Of a stretch of 64,000 bases of DNA, positions 39,264 to 48,032 are shown piece after piece. The position numbers and the translations under genes are program-made. The notes beneath the pieces were generated by a model. It saw only the letters and a program-made list of their open reading frames with translations, searched no databases and had not been told where the DNA came from. This DNA comes from Gammaproteobacteria bacterium. GTDB taxonomy: Bacteria; Pseudomonadota; Gammaproteobacteria; Pseudomonadales; Azotimanducaceae. Where the stretch lies: positions 186,001 to 250,000 of the forward strand of contig JAPOVV010000077.1 in assembly GCA_026707945.1 (NCBI GenBank), in the 5' to 3' direction. Each line of letters begins with the position of its first letter. Position 1 is the first letter of the stretch.

Positions 39264-41167
39264 AACAGCTTCGGCGGGGGATGAGTTGCGCATTTTTATC
39301 CCTCGCGATATTTACATGGACTAGCGACGTTCGTGCACAAAACGGTCCTTGGAAGATCAACGTCAAGGACGTCGAGATTGCGAGTTTCATCGAGGAAGTC
39401 GCCACGATTACTGGCAAAACGTTCGTCGTGGACCCGCGAGTTAAAGGTACGGCTTCCATCATCAGCGATACTGAGCTATCACAAGACGGTGTATACGAGC
39501 TGCTACTTAGTGTATTAAAAATACAGGAGTTCAGCGTAATCGAGAGCGGCGACGTCGTAGAGGTTATTCAGTCGTCACGGGCCAGGACACTCGCGGGGGC
39601 AAAAGAGGCGATCGACGCGGCGACAAGCGCAGACTTCTGGGTAACACATGTACTTGATGCAGGACACCTTGACCCAGCAGAAATAGTGAAATCTCTGAGA
39701 CAACTAGCACCTCAGCACGCGCAGTTCTCCGCAATCGCAGAAAGCAATGCGGTCCTGATTTCCGATAGAAAGAACAATGTTGAAGCGATGTTGCGCGTCG
39801 TCGAACAACTCAAGAGTGCAGCCACTCAAAAAACCGTCGTGGTAAATCTCAAACATACCCTCAATTCGGAGGTGGTTGAGCTACTTAAGGCGCTCTTGGA
39901 AGGTGACGAGTCGTTAAACATCATCGGTAATGACAAAAACAACACACTCCTCTTAAGAGGTACAGACTCGGCATTGATGAATGCACTTCAATCGATTGAT
40001 CTGATCGATCAACCAAGTGAAAACAACGTCAATACGCGTGTCTTCCGACTGGGTCAGAGTATCGCAAAAGACGTCGCTGCGATCGTCAGTGAGATCGTGA
40101 GAGAAGGTCCGACGCAAACCGAAAGCAACTCAGTCGGTGATCGGCAGACGCGAATCGTCGCCGACGAGTCACTTAATGCAGTTGTCGTAAAGGCAAATCC
40201 TGCGAATATGCAACGAATCGCATCGCTCATCGAAGGGCTCGACCAACGAAGAACTCAAGTTCTCATCGAAGCGGCGATCGTTGAAGTTGATTTAACCGAC
40301 GTTTCGAGTTCTGGCGTAGAGCTAGCGGCTGCCGATGAGGATGGCGACACGATACCAGCTTTCTCGACATCTTTGAACGGTGTGCTCTCAGCACTCATTA
40401 CTCGACTAGGCGTGAGCGACACATCTGCGGACGGCATTAATCCGGTCGACGTGATTGGCGGTCTTAGTTCTCCGACCATTGCCATTTCCCAACTAGACCC
40501 AGATGGGTTTTCGTTCGGCGCGATCATTAATGCACTTACCACGACGACCTACGCTAACTTGCTGTCTACGCCAAGCGTAGTGGCGTTGAATAATGAAGAA
40601 AGCCGGATTCTTGTCGGTCAAAACGTACCGTTTCGATCAGGCAATCTGATATTTCCCAACGAACAGAGTCTTTCTGGCATACGACCGACAAGTCGTAACG
40701 ACATTGGTACCGAATTGGCTGTTACGCCCTCAATTCACGAAGACCTATCGGTTCGTATGCAAATCAAATCGACTATCGAGGTGATTCAAGATACAGGATT
40801 AGGTATTGGTGAAACAGGATTAGCCGACATTGTTACAAACAAGCGCGAACTTGAGACGGTTGTCGTCGCCGAAAATGAACAGACGATTGTTTTAGGCGGC
40901 TTAATTCGAACGGAGGCTCGAGTTACTGAGAGGCGCGTTCCACTTCTAGGCAATGTACCGCTAATCGGACGATTATTCCGCTCGGAGAATCAGACAAACG
41001 GTCGTACCATGCTGCTCATATTCTTGCGTCCAACCGTCATGGCTGATGCTGACGATGCGCAATCGGTTACAGATCGCAAATATCAAGAATACTGGGAAGT
41101 CACCATCGATAGGAGAGAGCAGGACCAACCTGCCATCGATGATTTATTCAAAGGTGACGCGAACTGA
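39260..41167 (+). CDS. gspD: Type II secretion system secretin GspD
   Basis: GspD forms the outer-membrane channel of type II secretion. A signal peptide (1-26) is followed by the N0 domain (WKINVKDVEIASFIEEVA), the N1-N3 repeats (about 120-340) and the secretin domain with NLLSTPSVVALNNEESRILVG and the C-terminal VPLLGNVPLIGRLFR signature near 575. At 635 residues it is full length. It ends just past the secretin domain with a short charged tail. Its stop codon overlaps the CTG start of plsB, so plsB is in the same operon. Confidence 0.96.
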   Translation: MKQLRRGMSCAFLSLAIFTWTSDVRAQNGPWKINVKDVEIASFIEEVATITGKTFVVDPRVKGTASIISDTELSQDGVYELLLSVLKIQEFSVIESGDVVEVIQSSRARTLAGAKEAIDAATSADFWVTHVLDAGHLDPAEIVKSLRQLAPQHAQFSAIAESNAVLISDRKNNVEAMLRVVEQLKSAATQKTVVVNLKHTLNSEVVELLKALLEGDESLNIIGNDKNNTLLLRGTDSALMNALQSIDLIDQPSENNVNTRVFRLGQSIAKDVAAIVSEIVREGPTQTESNSVGDRQTRIVADESLNAVVVKANPANMQRIASLIEGLDQRRTQVLIEAAIVEVDLTDVSSSGVELAAADEDGDTIPAFSTSLNGVLSALITRLGVSDTSADGINPVDVIGGLSSPTIAISQLDPDGFSFGAIINALTTTTYANLLSTPSVVALNNEESRILVGQNVPFRSGNLIFPNEQSLSGIRPTSRNDIGTELAVTPSIHEDLSVRMQIKSTIEVIQDTGLGIGETGLADIVTNKRELETVVVAENEQTIVLGGLIRTEARVTERRVPLLGNVPLIGRLFRSENQTNGRTMLLIFLRPTVMADADDAQSVTDRKYQEYWEVTIDRREQDQPAIDDLFKGDAN

Positions 41168-43500
41168 CAGCTTGGAGGTCCTTCAAGCAACTTAGCTACA
41201 AGGCTCTCCGTGGCACACTGCGATTTGCCTTACGTCCGGTCGTCACGGGCTCCGTCGACACAGAAACAACACATCTCATCTATGTACTTGAACGACGCTC
41301 GTTATTCGATCTAATAGTTCTCGATATTGTCGCTTCGCAGCTCGGTCTCGAAAGTCCACTTTGCTCTCACGAAGGACTAGACGAACAACGACGGTTTTTC
41401 TTTCTGTTTCGCGCTGTCGGTGCGCGTGGCAAAGTCACGATGTATCGTTTTTCAGAACGGATGCAACGAATCCAGGCAAGACTTACGACCGACAAGCCAC
41501 CCTCTGTCGTGGTGTTACCCGTCAGCATCTACTGGGGACGGACAAATGAGAAAGAGGGCTCAATCGCTCGTCGAGCCGTTTCTGACGAATGGCGCACCTC
41601 AAGCGGCTTACGCCGCGTGCTCGGCATCGTGTTGTTCCGGACAGACATACTGGTCCACATTCACCCAATAGTTGATTGGCGGGCAGAGACACTAGTCGGT
41701 CGTTCAATACCACAAAATCTTCGGCACATTGCTCGGATACTGAGAGCCGCGTTCAAATCCGAACGGGTTGCCGCTCTAGGTCCAACCCTAGTCAAGCGCA
41801 AGTCAATTGTGAACCAACTCGCATTCCAAGGTCAGCATGAGGCTAGCCAGATCGCCCGTCGTCGCAAGATGGCTAAGCGACTTGTCTCGAATCTGTCTTA
41901 CCCCGCTATGCGCACGCTTAAGAGCATTCTCGACATATTCTGGCGGAAGGTTTACGATCGTGTCGAACTATTGCATGTTAGTCGAACCCACGATATAGCA
42001 ACGACACATACGATCGTCTACGTTCCAAATCACCGATCTCATATCGACTACCTCATCCTCAGTTATCTTCTGTTCACGGAGGGCATCGCGATTCCATATA
42101 TCGCGGCAGGGGACAATCTCGATTTACCGATATTGGGCGGTCTATTGCGCCGGTGTGGCGCGTTCTTTATGCGACGAAGTTATCGCGACGATCCGGCATA
42201 TCGTGCTTTACTGGCCGATTACGTGAAGTTCCTTCTGAACGACGGACATTCAATCGAATTCTTCATCGAAGGTACACGAAGTCGGCCAGGCTGGACGCTC
42301 GAACCTCGGCTTGGGTTACTTCACATGATCATGGAGCTGCACGGTCAAGTGCCAATTCGACCAATCGCGCTGTTACCCGTTTACACCTCATATGAACGGC
42401 TAATCGAAAGCGAGAGCTACCGAGCTGAGTTGCTAGGCGAGTCCAAGAAGAGCGAAAGCCTTCTGGATGCTTTTAGCGCGCTTAAGTTGCTGCGACAGCG
42501 ATTAGGCATCATCCAAGTTGCACTAGGTGAACCACTCGAATTGAGCCGACTAACAGAGGAATTAGGTACCGATACCGATGCAGCTCATGCGGCTGCTATC
42601 CGTATCGCATATGCGATCAATGACAACGCCGTGCTCAGTCCAACCAATCTCGTCGCTTCGGCGGCGTTCAGTGTTGGTACTGGTTCCATCACCAAGGAGA
42701 TACTTGCAGGTCGCATCGATTTCTTGCGCGGCTTGGTGCGGGTTGAGTCGCTAAAACATGCCTACACAGTTGCATCGGGCAGTGCAAGCGATCTGCTACA
42801 TCACGTGAATGACCTCGGATTCCTTGAACTCGACGAATCCGAAATCCGCATCACAAATGAAACACTAGCCAACCTTGCGTGGTTCCGAAATAACACTTTG
42901 CATACGCTTGCGGCGCCTTCAATCGTTGCCGTGGTCATGCTAAGTCAAGATAAGCCAACGACAAAGTTGGAAGTCATCCGGCAAGTAGCAGGTCTTCTAC
43001 CGCACGTTGCCGCGGTCTTGAAGTTCCGTACCGACCTTCAGTCAGTCAAGCGATGGTTGACGCATTTCAGAAATGCCCAGTTAATCAGTGAAGACGATCA
43101 AGGTTTAGTTGAAGTAGCCCCATCGGATATACAGGCCGACGCTAATCTCCGTGGATTAGTAAATCTCATCATGCCAGTGCTTGAATGCATGTACGTGATG
43201 ATCACATGCGTGATCGTATGGGAACCTTTCACCATGACTCGCGACGAATTGATCGATAAATCCTTCTTGGTGATTCGAAAGGTAACGTCAGACCGTCAAA
43301 AGGACGCGATGCTCGGTTTCGACCATCGATTTTTTGAATCCTTCCTCGAACAGCTAGTCAAATCGGGGTTGGTCCAAGCAAATTCCGAAGCTAAGCTAGA
43401 ACCTTCACCTAGGTTAGTCGTAATTCAACGGCGTTCTACCGTAGCAATAGACAGCACGTTTCGATCTCAACTACAACGCTATATAGACGAAGCGCGGTAG
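41164..43500 (+). CDS. plsB: Glycerol-3-phosphate O-acyltransferase PlsB, apparently with a CTG start codon
   Basis: PlsB acylates glycerol 3-phosphate from acyl-ACP or acyl-CoA, the first step of phospholipid synthesis, at the inner membrane. Acyltransferase motifs are complete: VPNHRSHIDYL, GAFFMRRSY, FFIEGTRSR and RPIALLPVY. The first ATG in frame (41440) would remove the N-terminal quarter-domain. Homology to E. coli PlsB continues upstream (segment THLIYVLERRSLFDL against RPIMYVLPYNSKADL) without a stop, back to a CTG at 41164. That CTG overlaps the gspD stop (CTGA) and has AAGG 9 bases upstream. No ATG, GTG or TTG occurs between. The product has 778 residues, against 807 in E. coli. Confidence 0.93.
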   Translation: MTAWRSFKQLSYKALRGTLRFALRPVVTGSVDTETTHLIYVLERRSLFDLIVLDIVASQLGLESPLCSHEGLDEQRRFFFLFRAVGARGKVTMYRFSERMQRIQARLTTDKPPSVVVLPVSIYWGRTNEKEGSIARRAVSDEWRTSSGLRRVLGIVLFRTDILVHIHPIVDWRAETLVGRSIPQNLRHIARILRAAFKSERVAALGPTLVKRKSIVNQLAFQGQHEASQIARRRKMAKRLVSNLSYPAMRTLKSILDIFWRKVYDRVELLHVSRTHDIATTHTIVYVPNHRSHIDYLILSYLLFTEGIAIPYIAAGDNLDLPILGGLLRRCGAFFMRRSYRDDPAYRALLADYVKFLLNDGHSIEFFIEGTRSRPGWTLEPRLGLLHMIMELHGQVPIRPIALLPVYTSYERLIESESYRAELLGESKKSESLLDAFSALKLLRQRLGIIQVALGEPLELSRLTEELGTDTDAAHAAAIRIAYAINDNAVLSPTNLVASAAFSVGTGSITKEILAGRIDFLRGLVRVESLKHAYTVASGSASDLLHHVNDLGFLELDESEIRITNETLANLAWFRNNTLHTLAAPSIVAVVMLSQDKPTTKLEVIRQVAGLLPHVAAVLKFRTDLQSVKRWLTHFRNAQLISEDDQGLVEVAPSDIQADANLRGLVNLIMPVLECMYVMITCVIVWEPFTMTRDELIDKSFLVIRKVTSDRQKDAMLGFDHRFFESFLEQLVKSGLVQANSEAKLEPSPRLVVIQRRSTVAIDSTFRSQLQRYIDEAR

Positions 43501-44180
43501 ACATCAAATCGCACGGTCTTTCCGTCGACGGACCAAGCTGGGTCCGTGCGTTCCGGCGGTTGGTTACGTCTCCTTTTGACCACAACACGGTCTTTGGAGA
43601 TGTTCAGTGCTGTGTCAAATACTTCCTCGAAATCGCAACTCCCCGCAAGCGCTGCAAGTATCTGGAGCGATTTTGAGGGTCGTGCCCCCTTAGGATGTTG
43701 CGGAAACATATCGTCGAGATAGATGACATCGAATTCGTGACGTCCACGTTTCATAAAGTCAACTGCGTCACAGCAAAAAATACGTATCTGTGGCGCAACG
43801 ATCAAAGCTCTGGCTCGACTCAGCGTTGCAATTAATGGTACGACCTCACAACACGCTACCCGGCATCCGAACGCCGACAACGTTAGACCATCGGTACCCC
43901 ATCCGCTCAACGCGTCCAGAATTCGCGGCATCCTTGACGCACCGCATGCCTTCGCCAAGCCACTATGTGAAAAACCTACTAGTCTCCGTTCTATGTCGCT
44001 TTCATTGAGTGCAAAACGAAGACCTTGACGACCTACCAATTCGAGTCTTCCGCGCACAGTCTCTAGATGCCACGTAGCAGGAGCTTTTCGAATTGGTTCT
44101 AGCTCGGCTTCTAGTTCTTGAGCGAGCGAGATAGATCGCGAGTCCGTCTTATTGCCGTAAATGACGATGTCAGGCCTCAC
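43479..44180 (-). CDS. rsmJ: 16S rRNA (guanine(1516)-N(2))-methyltransferase
   Basis: RsmJ methylates G1516 of 16S rRNA. The SAM-binding segment ILDALSGWGTDGLTLSAFGC corresponds to the family's DATAGLGRDAF motif, and VIYLDDMFPQHPKGARPSKSLQ matches the catalytic DPMFPxRxKSA motif. GTG 44180 overlaps the tsaB stop (GTGA), giving 233 residues; the frame extends 22 codons upstream into tsaB, but that part is unlike the family. Its 3' end overlaps the convergent plsB gene by 22 bases. Confidence 0.9.
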   Translation of the reverse strand: MRPDIVIYGNKTDSRSISLAQELEAELEPIRKAPATWHLETVRGRLELVGRQGLRFALNESDIERRLVGFSHSGLAKACGASRMPRILDALSGWGTDGLTLSAFGCRVACCEVVPLIATLSRARALIVAPQIRIFCCDAVDFMKRGRHEFDVIYLDDMFPQHPKGARPSKSLQILAALAGSCDFEEVFDTALNISKDRVVVKRRRNQPPERTDPAWSVDGKTVRFDVYRASSI

Positions 44181-44782
44181 CTCACCGGCTGCCAAGGATG
44201 ATCGCCTTCTACATAGATAGGTAACGCATAAGCCGGTGATTGCCATTCAGATTCGTGAACTGACGCCAACAGTAGGACATCGTATGCGCAAAGCGGTACC
44301 ACTGTGTCGTGAAAGATCGGGTAATCGCTGACTAACTCGCCCTGCTTGACTAGTTGGTCTGAAACAACGAAGCCACATTGCTTACCATCGTGGCGTAAAC
44401 GAGCTTCGTAAACTAGATCTCGACGGGAGGTTCGCTGTACGGTATATTCACCTGTCCGTAATGATGTCCGATAGAGTCGTTCTCCCATGCACAAACTCGT
44501 TGGTGCGCAATAGATTTGCGCGGTGATCCCGGCTGCGACACCTTGTGCAACCGCAGCTCCGAGTCGTACCCCAGTAAACGACCCCGGCCCTGCAGAGAAA
44601 GCGACGCATGCAATGTCTTGTTGTTCAATGCCTAAACTTGCACATACCGCGTCCACCATCGGCAGTATTCGCTTGTTGTGCTGTCTTGGCGCATGTTGTG
44701 ACTCTAAAACGTAGTTCTCTGCTGTACCTAACGCGACAGCACATATTTCAGAGGTTGTTTCAAGCGCGAGAATGACTGACAT
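44177..44782 (-). CDS. tsaB: tRNA threonylcarbamoyladenosine biosynthesis protein TsaB
   Basis: TsaB is a non-catalytic partner of TsaD in making the t6A37 modification of ANN-decoding tRNAs. The actin-like fold starts [17 protein letters not shown], with FSAGPGSFTGVRLG as the diagnostic motif at about 65-80. It has 201 residues, slightly short of E. coli (231). The ATG at 44782 is preferred because the family starts two residues before ILALETT. That codon overlaps the 5' end of the divergent moeA gene. The stop overlaps the rsmJ start by 4 bases. Confidence 0.93.
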   Translation of the reverse strand: MSVILALETTSEICAVALGTAENYVLESQHAPRQHNKRILPMVDAVCASLGIEQQDIACVAFSAGPGSFTGVRLGAAVAQGVAAGITAQIYCAPTSLCMGERLYRTSLRTGEYTVQRTSRRDLVYEARLRHDGKQCGFVVSDQLVKQGELVSDYPIFHDTVVPLCAYDVLLLASVHESEWQSPAYALPIYVEGDHPWQPVR

Positions 44783-46046
44783 GCCCGAAATGCTAAGCAT
44801 TGACGACGCCGTCGCTCGACTTGCCTCCTCAATCCATGCGATCGAAGAAACCGAAACGGTTTCGATTGCAGAAGCTTTTCAACGCGTTCTTGCTCACGAT
44901 ATGTACGCGCCAGTTTCGCTACCACCGTTCACCAGTTCGGCGATGGATGGATACGCTATCAAGTCATCGGAATCCGGTGGCGCTGGATCGACCTTTCGAG
45001 TTATCGGATCAAGTTTCGCAGGAAAGCCCTTTGACAACCCTGCTAACTCCGTACGCACAGCCGTACGTATATTCACCGGCGCCGAGGTGCCTGCTTGGGC
45101 TGATACCGTCGTATTGCAGGAAGACGTCGATCGCGAAGAAGAGACGATCACCCTAAAGGATGCGCCAGCGTCAGGCGACAACATACGCCACATCGGACAC
45201 GACGTTCAAAAGGAAGCACTTCTGCTCGCGCAAGGAACGAAACTAGGCGCGTTCGATGTCAGCTGGCTCGCAGCCTGTGGCGTTGCTTCTGTAGATGTCA
45301 TTCGACGGATTCGTGTTGCGCTATTCTCAACCGGTGATGAACTACAGGATCCTGGAAAACGTTTGTCTCCCGGCCAGATTTATGACTCGAATCGAACTGC
45401 TTTAAAGGAACTATTACGCTCAAAACCCGTTGAAGTCAACGACTTGGGTAGGCTACGAGACGACCCCGTCGTCATCGAAGAAGCCATATCTAGAGCATCA
45501 AATATCGTCGACCTGATCGTAACAAGCGGAGGGGTATCCGTCGGAGATGCCGATTACGTTCGTCCAATCGTCGACAAACTCGGCGAATTGACCTTCTGGA
45601 ACGTAGCACTCAAACCCGGTAAACCTCTCGCGGTCGGAAAGGTTGAAAGAGCACTGTTCCTCGGACTACCAGGTAACCCCGTTTCGACTATCGTGACTTA
45701 CCTATTGTTCGTTGCAAGGGCTATCGATGCACTAGGTGGAATGGCGCCAGCAAATCCGCTAACCGTGCCTGCCGAATTAACCAAGCCGCTCCGCCATTCA
45801 AAGGGACGACGAGAATATCAACGCGGCGTCCTCTCTCGCGACGGTAATCGGCTATGTGTACGGCCGACCGGTGATCAGAGTTCCAATCGGCTCGCGACGA
45901 TGGCGGTCGCGAATTGCCTAATTTTGGTGCCGGAAACCGAGGATTCGATAGAAAAAGGCGAAGTAGTCGATGTGCTCCTACTACCCAATGAGGCACATCA
46001 CGTTGTCAACAATCCAATCGAGACGTTACTGCGCGAAGCTTCTTAG
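44772..46046 (+). CDS. moeA: Molybdopterin molybdenumtransferase MoeA
   Basis: MoeA inserts molybdate into adenylylated molybdopterin to form the molybdenum cofactor. Signatures in order are [67 protein letters not shown] and LGLPGNPVS. The 424 residues are near E. coli (411). Possible starts are ATG at 44772, 44781 and 44790; all are within or next to the tsaB start, since the two genes diverge with overlapping 5' ends. Molybdoenzymes and other cofactor genes are not in the window. It overlaps adk at the 3' ends by 21 bases. Confidence 0.95.
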   Translation: MTDMPEMLSIDDAVARLASSIHAIEETETVSIAEAFQRVLAHDMYAPVSLPPFTSSAMDGYAIKSSESGGAGSTFRVIGSSFAGKPFDNPANSVRTAVRIFTGAEVPAWADTVVLQEDVDREEETITLKDAPASGDNIRHIGHDVQKEALLLAQGTKLGAFDVSWLAACGVASVDVIRRIRVALFSTGDELQDPGKRLSPGQIYDSNRTALKELLRSKPVEVNDLGRLRDDPVVIEEAISRASNIVDLIVTSGGVSVGDADYVRPIVDKLGELTFWNVALKPGKPLAVGKVERALFLGLPGNPVSTIVTYLLFVARAIDALGGMAPANPLTVPAELTKPLRHSKGRREYQRGVLSRDGNRLCVRPTGDQSSNRLATMAVANCLILVPETEDSIEKGEVVDVLLLPNEAHHVVNNPIETLLREAS

Positions 46047-46670
46047 GAAGTCGCGGATCGCCACACTAATCGCGTCCACGCTGACTGTGCCATCCGTCTT
46101 GAAATATAGAGATGAGCTCTGTTGGTAATGATCGATCAATGGCGCGGTCTGTTGGTAATACACCGACAGCCGGTCACGAACCGTCTCTTCAGTGTCATCA
46201 GGCCTCTGTATCAATGCCTCACCCGTTTCATCGTCCTGATCAGCTATTCTTGGGGGATTGAAAGTTACGTGATACACGCGTCCACTTCGTTGATGGACTC
46301 GTCGCCCGCTGATTCGCTCAACCACCACATCGTCTGGAACAACCAATTCGACGACCGCGTCGACATTTACTCCTATTTCACCCATGCCTTCGGCTTGGGG
46401 TAACGTTCGTGGAAACCCGTCGAACAATGCGCCAGAAGCGCAGTCGGGTTCCCGTAAACGCTCTGCCACTAACCCCAAGATTATTTCATCGGACACCAAA
46501 TCGCCCACGTCCATGACTTTCTTCGCAGCAATCCCTAACTCACTACCGGCAGCAACAGCTGTTCGAAGCATGTCACCAGTCGAGATTTGAGGAACACCGA
46601 ACTCGTCGACAATGAATTGAGCCTGAGTACCTTTGCCTGAACCAGGCGGTCCCAGCAGAACGACGTTCAT
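46026..46670 (-). CDS. adk: Adenylate kinase
   Basis: Adk interconverts AMP and ATP with two ADP. The P-loop is [10 protein letters not shown] at residues 7-16, followed by the AMP-binding STGDMLR and DGFPRTL, and a long LID domain (about 121-158, [13 protein letters not shown]) without the four zinc cysteines. The 214 residues match E. coli exactly. It is the terminal gene of its transcript and convergent with moeA. The gene 42 bases upstream (46713) is an unrelated dehydrogenase. Confidence 0.97.
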   Translation of the reverse strand: MNVVLLGPPGSGKGTQAQFIVDEFGVPQISTGDMLRTAVAAGSELGIAAKKVMDVGDLVSDEIILGLVAERLREPDCASGALFDGFPRTLPQAEGMGEIGVNVDAVVELVVPDDVVVERISGRRVHQRSGRVYHVTFNPPRIADQDDETGEALIQRPDDTEETVRDRLSVYYQQTAPLIDHYQQSSSLYFKTDGTVSVDAISVAIRDFLRSFAQ

Positions 46671-46712
46671 TCCAGTTCTTATTAAATTAGATGAGTTTGC
46701 GAGACTTGACGA

Positions 46713-47789
46713 TCATGGCAGGTTGTTTTCGACACCTAAATCGTCCGCCGTCTTCTTGAACCACTCAATGACTTCGGGATGGTATGGAATTCCCCGTGCT
46801 CGACGTTCGACCTCTGCTTCGTATTCTGGATAGCCCGGATAGACAACGCGAGTTTCGCCCGGCGCTGGTTTACATTCTAGGATGCTACGAAGATACTCAT
46901 CCATATCCTTCTTGAATTCATCCAAATCTGTAAACCGCGCGACATCAATCGCCATAAAGTAATGGGCTACGCCTTTACGGCGATGCGGACCTCCGCCGGT
47001 GCCCTGCAGCATGCCACACAGGATTTCGATCATGAAACTGAGTCCGAACCCCTTGTGCGAGCCGATCTCTCGCGTCCCGCCCAATGGCAGCATCATGAAA
47101 TCCTGAGGTACCTGCGTCTCGTCCATGACGGGCGTTCCATCGGCGTCGGTTACCCATCCAGGCAATACATGCCCCCCGACTCGTCTAAGTAGCTCGATCT
47201 TATTCCCGGCAACCGAGCTCATGGAGGCATCGAATATGAATGGCACCTCTTTATCTGCAGGTGCCCCGATGCCTAACGGATTCAGTCCCAGCATCCGTTC
47301 TGCGCCTTGCGTCGGTGCAACCAGGAGGCCACCTGCCGTCATCGAAATACCCACCATATCCTGGTCTAATCCGACGTGAGCGTAGTAGGCACACGCACCA
47401 TAATGACGACCGTTGAATGCGGTCGCCACCGCTACGCCGGTCTCTTTCGCTCTCTCACAAGCTGCGAGCATCATCTCTCTGCTCTGCGCGAGCCCTAGTC
47501 CTCGATCACAGTCGAAGTTAAGCGCTGCGACATGGTCGAGCGTACGGTTCAAATTAGGCTTGGGGTTTATTTGACCAGCACGAAAACCCGCAACGTACGC
47601 ACGCATCATGTTGGAAACGCCGTGCGAGTCGATACCACGGATATCCGCATACATCAGCACGTCTGCGGCAGCTTCTGCCTCTGCATCGGGCATCTCTAGT
47701 GATTTGAAAATACCCTCAACGACCTGGCGCATGTCTTCTTGATTTACGCGCACCGCGATATCGTCAGGAACTTTAAATCGGTCGAGCAT
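46713..47789 (-). CDS. Malate/L-lactate/ureidoglycolate dehydrogenase (Ldh2) family protein
   Basis: This is an NAD(P)-dependent 2-hydroxyacid dehydrogenase of the Ldh2/MDH2 superfamily, which is unrelated to classical malate or lactate dehydrogenases. Typical segments are GIDSHGVSNMMRAYV, with the catalytic histidine, NGRHYGACAYYA, NPLGIGAPADKEVPFIFDASM and the GSHKGFGLSFMIEILCG motif carrying the catalytic lysine. It has 358 residues. The family acts on malate, lactate, sulfolactate, ureidoglycolate or dicarbonyl sugar acids, and sequence alone does not decide. It is in the same direction as the thiamine-diphosphate enzyme upstream, with 243 bases between. Confidence 0.85.
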   Translation of the reverse strand: MLDRFKVPDDIAVRVNQEDMRQVVEGIFKSLEMPDAEAEAAADVLMYADIRGIDSHGVSNMMRAYVAGFRAGQINPKPNLNRTLDHVAALNFDCDRGLGLAQSREMMLAACERAKETGVAVATAFNGRHYGACAYYAHVGLDQDMVGISMTAGGLLVAPTQGAERMLGLNPLGIGAPADKEVPFIFDASMSSVAGNKIELLRRVGGHVLPGWVTDADGTPVMDETQVPQDFMMLPLGGTREIGSHKGFGLSFMIEILCGMLQGTGGGPHRRKGVAHYFMAIDVARFTDLDEFKKDMDEYLRSILECKPAPGETRVVYPGYPEYEAEVERRARGIPYHPEVIEWFKKTADDLGVENNLP

Positions 47790-48032
47790 GTCGGGTCTCG
47801 TTTAAGGCAGCGCGCATTTTAGTTTCGGGAAATTACTCGTCCTCGGACGCTGAGCGGTGACGGTAGATAGAGGTGCACCGACAAATTTCGTCGTCACCTA
47901 CAGTATTTATCCTTGAAGAATGGCAGATACATCCCATCTCACGTTCAGCGGTCGCCGCACGGATTTACGAGAGCATCTTTCCCTGCGACCGCACATCTTC
48001 AATCTACTCCGTGAAAACCATTCCAAGAGCTG

